A stretch of DNA of 7,383 nt from positions 1 to 7,383 of the forward strand of contig CANTEM010000055.1 of assembly GCA_947652805.1 (NCBI GenBank). The letters run 5' to 3'. Every line of letters begins with the position of its first letter. Positions within the stretch are counted from its first letter, which is position 1. The DNA comes from an uncultured Clostridia bacterium. GTDB lineage: Bacteria; Bacillota; Clostridia; Oscillospirales; CAG-272. The position numbers were made by a program, and so were the translations under genes. Of this stretch, positions 5,697-7,383 are shown in pieces. A model generated the notes under the pieces. The model was not told the origin of the DNA. It worked only from the letters and a program-made list of their open reading frames with translations, and ran no database searches.

Positions 5697-5729
5697 CAAA
5701 TCCCTTTATTCAAAGTATATGCCGATAGA

Positions 5730-6710
5730 TCATTTGCGTTCATCCTTTCGCCGCTTCCACTGAGGATTTTTCCGAATTTCTTCTAAGATCATACAGTAGT
5801 GCCCATGCCGAGAATTCGCAATCTTCCCTGCCGCCATTTTTTCCAGCACAGCGCATTCTTCTTCCTTTGTATGCATGCATTTCGTATAGCGACAGTTTCC
5901 AATACAGGAAACAAATTCCCGGAATGTATAGGGCAAATCTTCCGGCTCTATCGCATGATACCGGGCAAAATCCAGCATGGAAAAGCCCGGTGTGTCTGCA
6001 ACATAACAGGTTTCCCCTCCGCAGTCCACAGGATATAATTCCGCGTGGCGGGTCGTATGTCTGCCCCGCTGGATTTTTCTGCTGACTGCGCCCGTTTTTA
6101 GTTGAAGCGCGGGAAACAATGCACCCATAAGAGTAGATTTCCCAGCGCCGGACACGCCGGCAAACGCTGCTGTTACTCTAGATCCGGCAGCCTCCTGGGC
6201 AATATAGCCATGCAATTCGGCTACGCCTTCCCCTGCTGTACAGCTTACTGGAAACACAGAAAACCCGCCAATCCTATAAATATCGGTTATTTCCGCTGCA
6301 CTTTTTGCATCTGCGTCCCGTTTGCTGATCACAATAACCGGTTCAATTTTCTTATCCTCTGCCGCGCTGATCAGCTTATCCGCCATGAGCAAATCCGGCT
6401 TGGGATTGGCAGCCGGAATCACCACAAACAAGTGGGACAAGTTTGCAATTGCAGGGCGGATCAAGCTGCTGCGCCGGGGAAGAATTTCATGAATTACATA
6501 ACTATCTTCTCCGGCAGCATCGGACCGCCGCAAAATGACTTCATCACCCGGCAAGGGTGTAACGCTTTCATGGCGGAACAAGCCCCGCGCACTGCAAAGA
6601 ATCATCTCGCCTGCACGATCCGCCATATGATCAGGGCGGACTCCATAGAGTCCGCCCACCCCTTTCAGAATGATTCCCCGTATTTCTTCTGCCATACGAT
6701 CTCCGTTCAT
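5730..6710 (-). CDS. rsgA: Ribosome small subunit-dependent GTPase RsgA (circularly permuted)
   Basis: RsgA (YloQ/CpgA) acts in late 30S subunit assembly. With the ATG at 6710 it has 326 residues. The order is an OB-fold (about 7-80), then G motifs in permuted order: G4-like SKRD (129-132), G5-like SCTAGEG (156-162), P-loop GVSGAGKST (185-193), switch GRHTTRHAELYPV (216-228) and G3 DTPGF (239-243). A C-terminal zinc site C273-x4-C278-x-H280-x5-C286 follows the family pattern. G4 has Ser in place of Asn/Thr. The ATG at 6710 begins one base after the upstream gene's stop (TGAAATG). ATG at 6695, with GGAG 5 nt upstream, is an equally plausible start. An earlier ATG at 6818 would overlap the upstream gene by over 100 bp and is unlikely. 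Confidence 0.96.
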   Translation of the reverse strand: MNGDRMAEEIRGIILKGVGGLYGVRPDHMADRAGEMILCSARGLFRHESVTPLPGDEVILRRSDAAGEDSYVIHEILPRRSSLIRPAIANLSHLFVVIPAANPKPDLLMADKLISAAEDKKIEPVIVISKRDADAKSAAEITDIYRIGGFSVFPVSCTAGEGVAELHGYIAQEAAGSRVTAAFAGVSGAGKSTLMGALFPALQLKTGAVSRKIQRGRHTTRHAELYPVDCGGETCYVADTPGFSMLDFARYHAIEPEDLPYTFREFVSCIGNCRYTKCMHTKEEECAVLEKMAAGKIANSRHGHYCMILEEIRKNPQWKRRKDERK

Positions 6711-6711
6711 T

Positions 6712-7383
6712 TCAGTTTCCTGCTGGAATATAGTCATCCCCATCCTTATCAGGGTCTTCCGGATCTTTATCGGTAGTGGACTCATCCGGATCGTTTCCTT
6801 CCGGACCGGTCGTATCATCCGAGGTGTCCGGTTCCGGCTTCGTCGTATCCGGTTCCGGTGTTGTTACCGGCTTCGTTGTATCCGGCGGCGCCGTCGTTTC
6901 AGGCGGCGTTGTATCATCCGGATCCTTATCCGGATGTTCCGGATCAAAGTTTGGACCTCCGCTTACCGTTAAATTGATTTTTGTGCCGGCAGTGACCAAA
7001 CTTCCCTCTTCATCGGACTGTGCAATAATTGTGCCCCGCTCCGCCTTATCTGCCACATATGTGATTTTTCCAGGGCGAAGCACCAGGGAAAGCAGCTCTG
7101 CAAAAGCCTCTTTTTCCGTCATACCAATGAATTTCGGCACTTCGATTTCCCCGTCCTTGGGACCGGTGCTGATATATACGGTCACTGTCTCTCCGGTATT
7201 GATCTTTTCTCCAGCGGCGGGAGAGGTTTTCACAACCCGCCCAGATGCATACACATCGTCTTGTATATATTCTGCCTGATACAGCAAATCTGCTTTTTTG
7301 AGCTTCTGTTTTGCTTCCCGGAAATCCAACCCTGCAAGTCCCGGAATGTCAATTTCCCGCATGCCCCGGCACACTGTCAGTGT
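6712..7383 (-). CDS. prkC: PASTA-domain protein, probably PrkC-type Ser/Thr kinase (C-terminal part)
   Basis: Only the last 223 codons are present. The frame stays open to the right edge, so the N-terminus is outside. Two full PASTA domains are visible at about residues 9-74 (IDIPGLAGLDFREAKQKL...SPAAGEKINTGETVTVYIS) and 79-144 (VPKFIGMTEKEAF...GTKINLTVSGGP). The end of an earlier domain (TLTVCRG) precedes them. PASTA domains bind muropeptides or peptidoglycan outside the membrane. Residues 145-223 are a Pro/Thr/Asp/Glu-rich tail. The kinase call rests on the rsgA neighbour, as in the prkC-cpgA pair; a PASTA-containing penicillin-binding protein cannot be excluded. The stop codon TGA is one base from the rsgA ATG at 6710, suggesting translational coupling. 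Confidence 0.8.
   Translation of the reverse strand, partial: TLTVCRGMREIDIPGLAGLDFREAKQKLKKADLLYQAEYIQDDVYASGRVVKTSPAAGEKINTGETVTVYISTGPKDGEIEVPKFIGMTEKEAFAELLSLVLRPGKITYVADKAERGTIIAQSDEEGSLVTAGTKINLTVSGGPNFDPEHPDKDPDDTTPPETTAPPDTTKPVTTPEPDTTKPEPDTSDDTTGPEGNDPDESTTDKDPEDPDKDGDDYIPAGN
6715..6951 (-). repeat. Low-complexity Pro/Thr/Asp-rich coding region
   Basis: This stretch encodes the last 79 residues of the PASTA protein. The motif DTTKP recurs (PDTTKPVTTPEP, PDTTKPEPDTS) together with runs of DPDK, DDTT and EDPDKD. At the DNA level the plus strand shows repeated TCCGG words, including close copies of TTCGTYGTATCCGG. The region is acidic, probably disordered and extracellular, and prone to length change by slippage. 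Confidence 0.7.

Noticed and set aside
5711..5740. Sigma-E-like -10 (CATATACT, minus strand) upstream of spoVM
   Set aside because: The -10 matches partly, but no acceptable -35 is found at 13-16 bp, so a sporulation promoter cannot be claimed from sequence alone.
6711..6818. Upstream ATG extending RsgA to 362 residues
   Set aside because: The extra 36 residues run inside the PASTA protein gene in another frame, are Arg/Ile-rich and unlike the RsgA N-terminus. Starts at 6710 or 6695 fit better.
6102..7279. Plus-strand open frames opposite rsgA and the PASTA tail
   Set aside because: They are antisense to a well-supported GTPase and to a low-complexity region. The Ser/Gly/Val-rich product mirrors the Pro/Thr/Asp repeats.

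Overview
The window looks like chromosome from a spore-forming, low-to-medium-GC Gram-positive bacterium of the class Clostridia. Three things support this: the gene order rpmG-secE-nusG-rplK-rplA, a PASTA-protein/rsgA pair followed by a 25-residue SpoVM-like peptide, and a large secreted protein with a bacterial SH3 domain and InlB-type B-repeats, as is common in gut Firmicutes. Genus or family cannot be resolved by eye. I see no mobile element, CRISPR array, tRNA or rRNA.

Layout. (1) Positions 1-2924, minus strand, hold the first 974 codons of a secreted multidomain protein whose end lies outside the window. It has a signal peptide, a lysozyme-like domain, an SH3b domain, and three tandem composite modules of about 178 residues, followed by a diverged half-module and a Cys-containing segment. 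(2) Positions 2925-3235 form a divergent intergenic region with two perfect sigma-A promoters (TTGACA-17-TATAAT) back to back. One drives the secreted protein gene. The other drives the translation/transcription operon through a structured leader of about 120 nt. (3) Positions 3236-5506, plus strand, carry rpmG (L33), secE, nusG, rplK (L11) and rplA (L1). The nusG-rplK gap carries a two-stem RNA with an asymmetric internal loop next to the rplK Shine-Dalgarno, which fits an L1 autoregulatory site. (4) Positions 5507-5580 hold a bidirectional terminator between the convergent blocks. (5) Positions 5581-7383, minus strand, carry the 3' end of a PASTA-domain protein (probably a PrkC-type Ser/Thr kinase), rsgA (circularly permuted ribosome-assembly GTPase) and then the SpoVM-like peptide.

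How the genes fit together. The plus-strand operon supplies ribosomal proteins, the SecE subunit of the translocon and the elongation factor NusG. It stops after rplA instead of running into rplJ-rplL-rpoB. The minus-strand block joins a cell-wall-sensing kinase to a ribosome-assembly GTPase and a spore-coat anchor, a shortened version of the Bacillus prkC-cpgA-rpe-thiN-spoVM neighbourhood. The most rewarding items are the unannotated spoVM candidate, the triplicated composite module in the secreted protein, and the L1-type leader.
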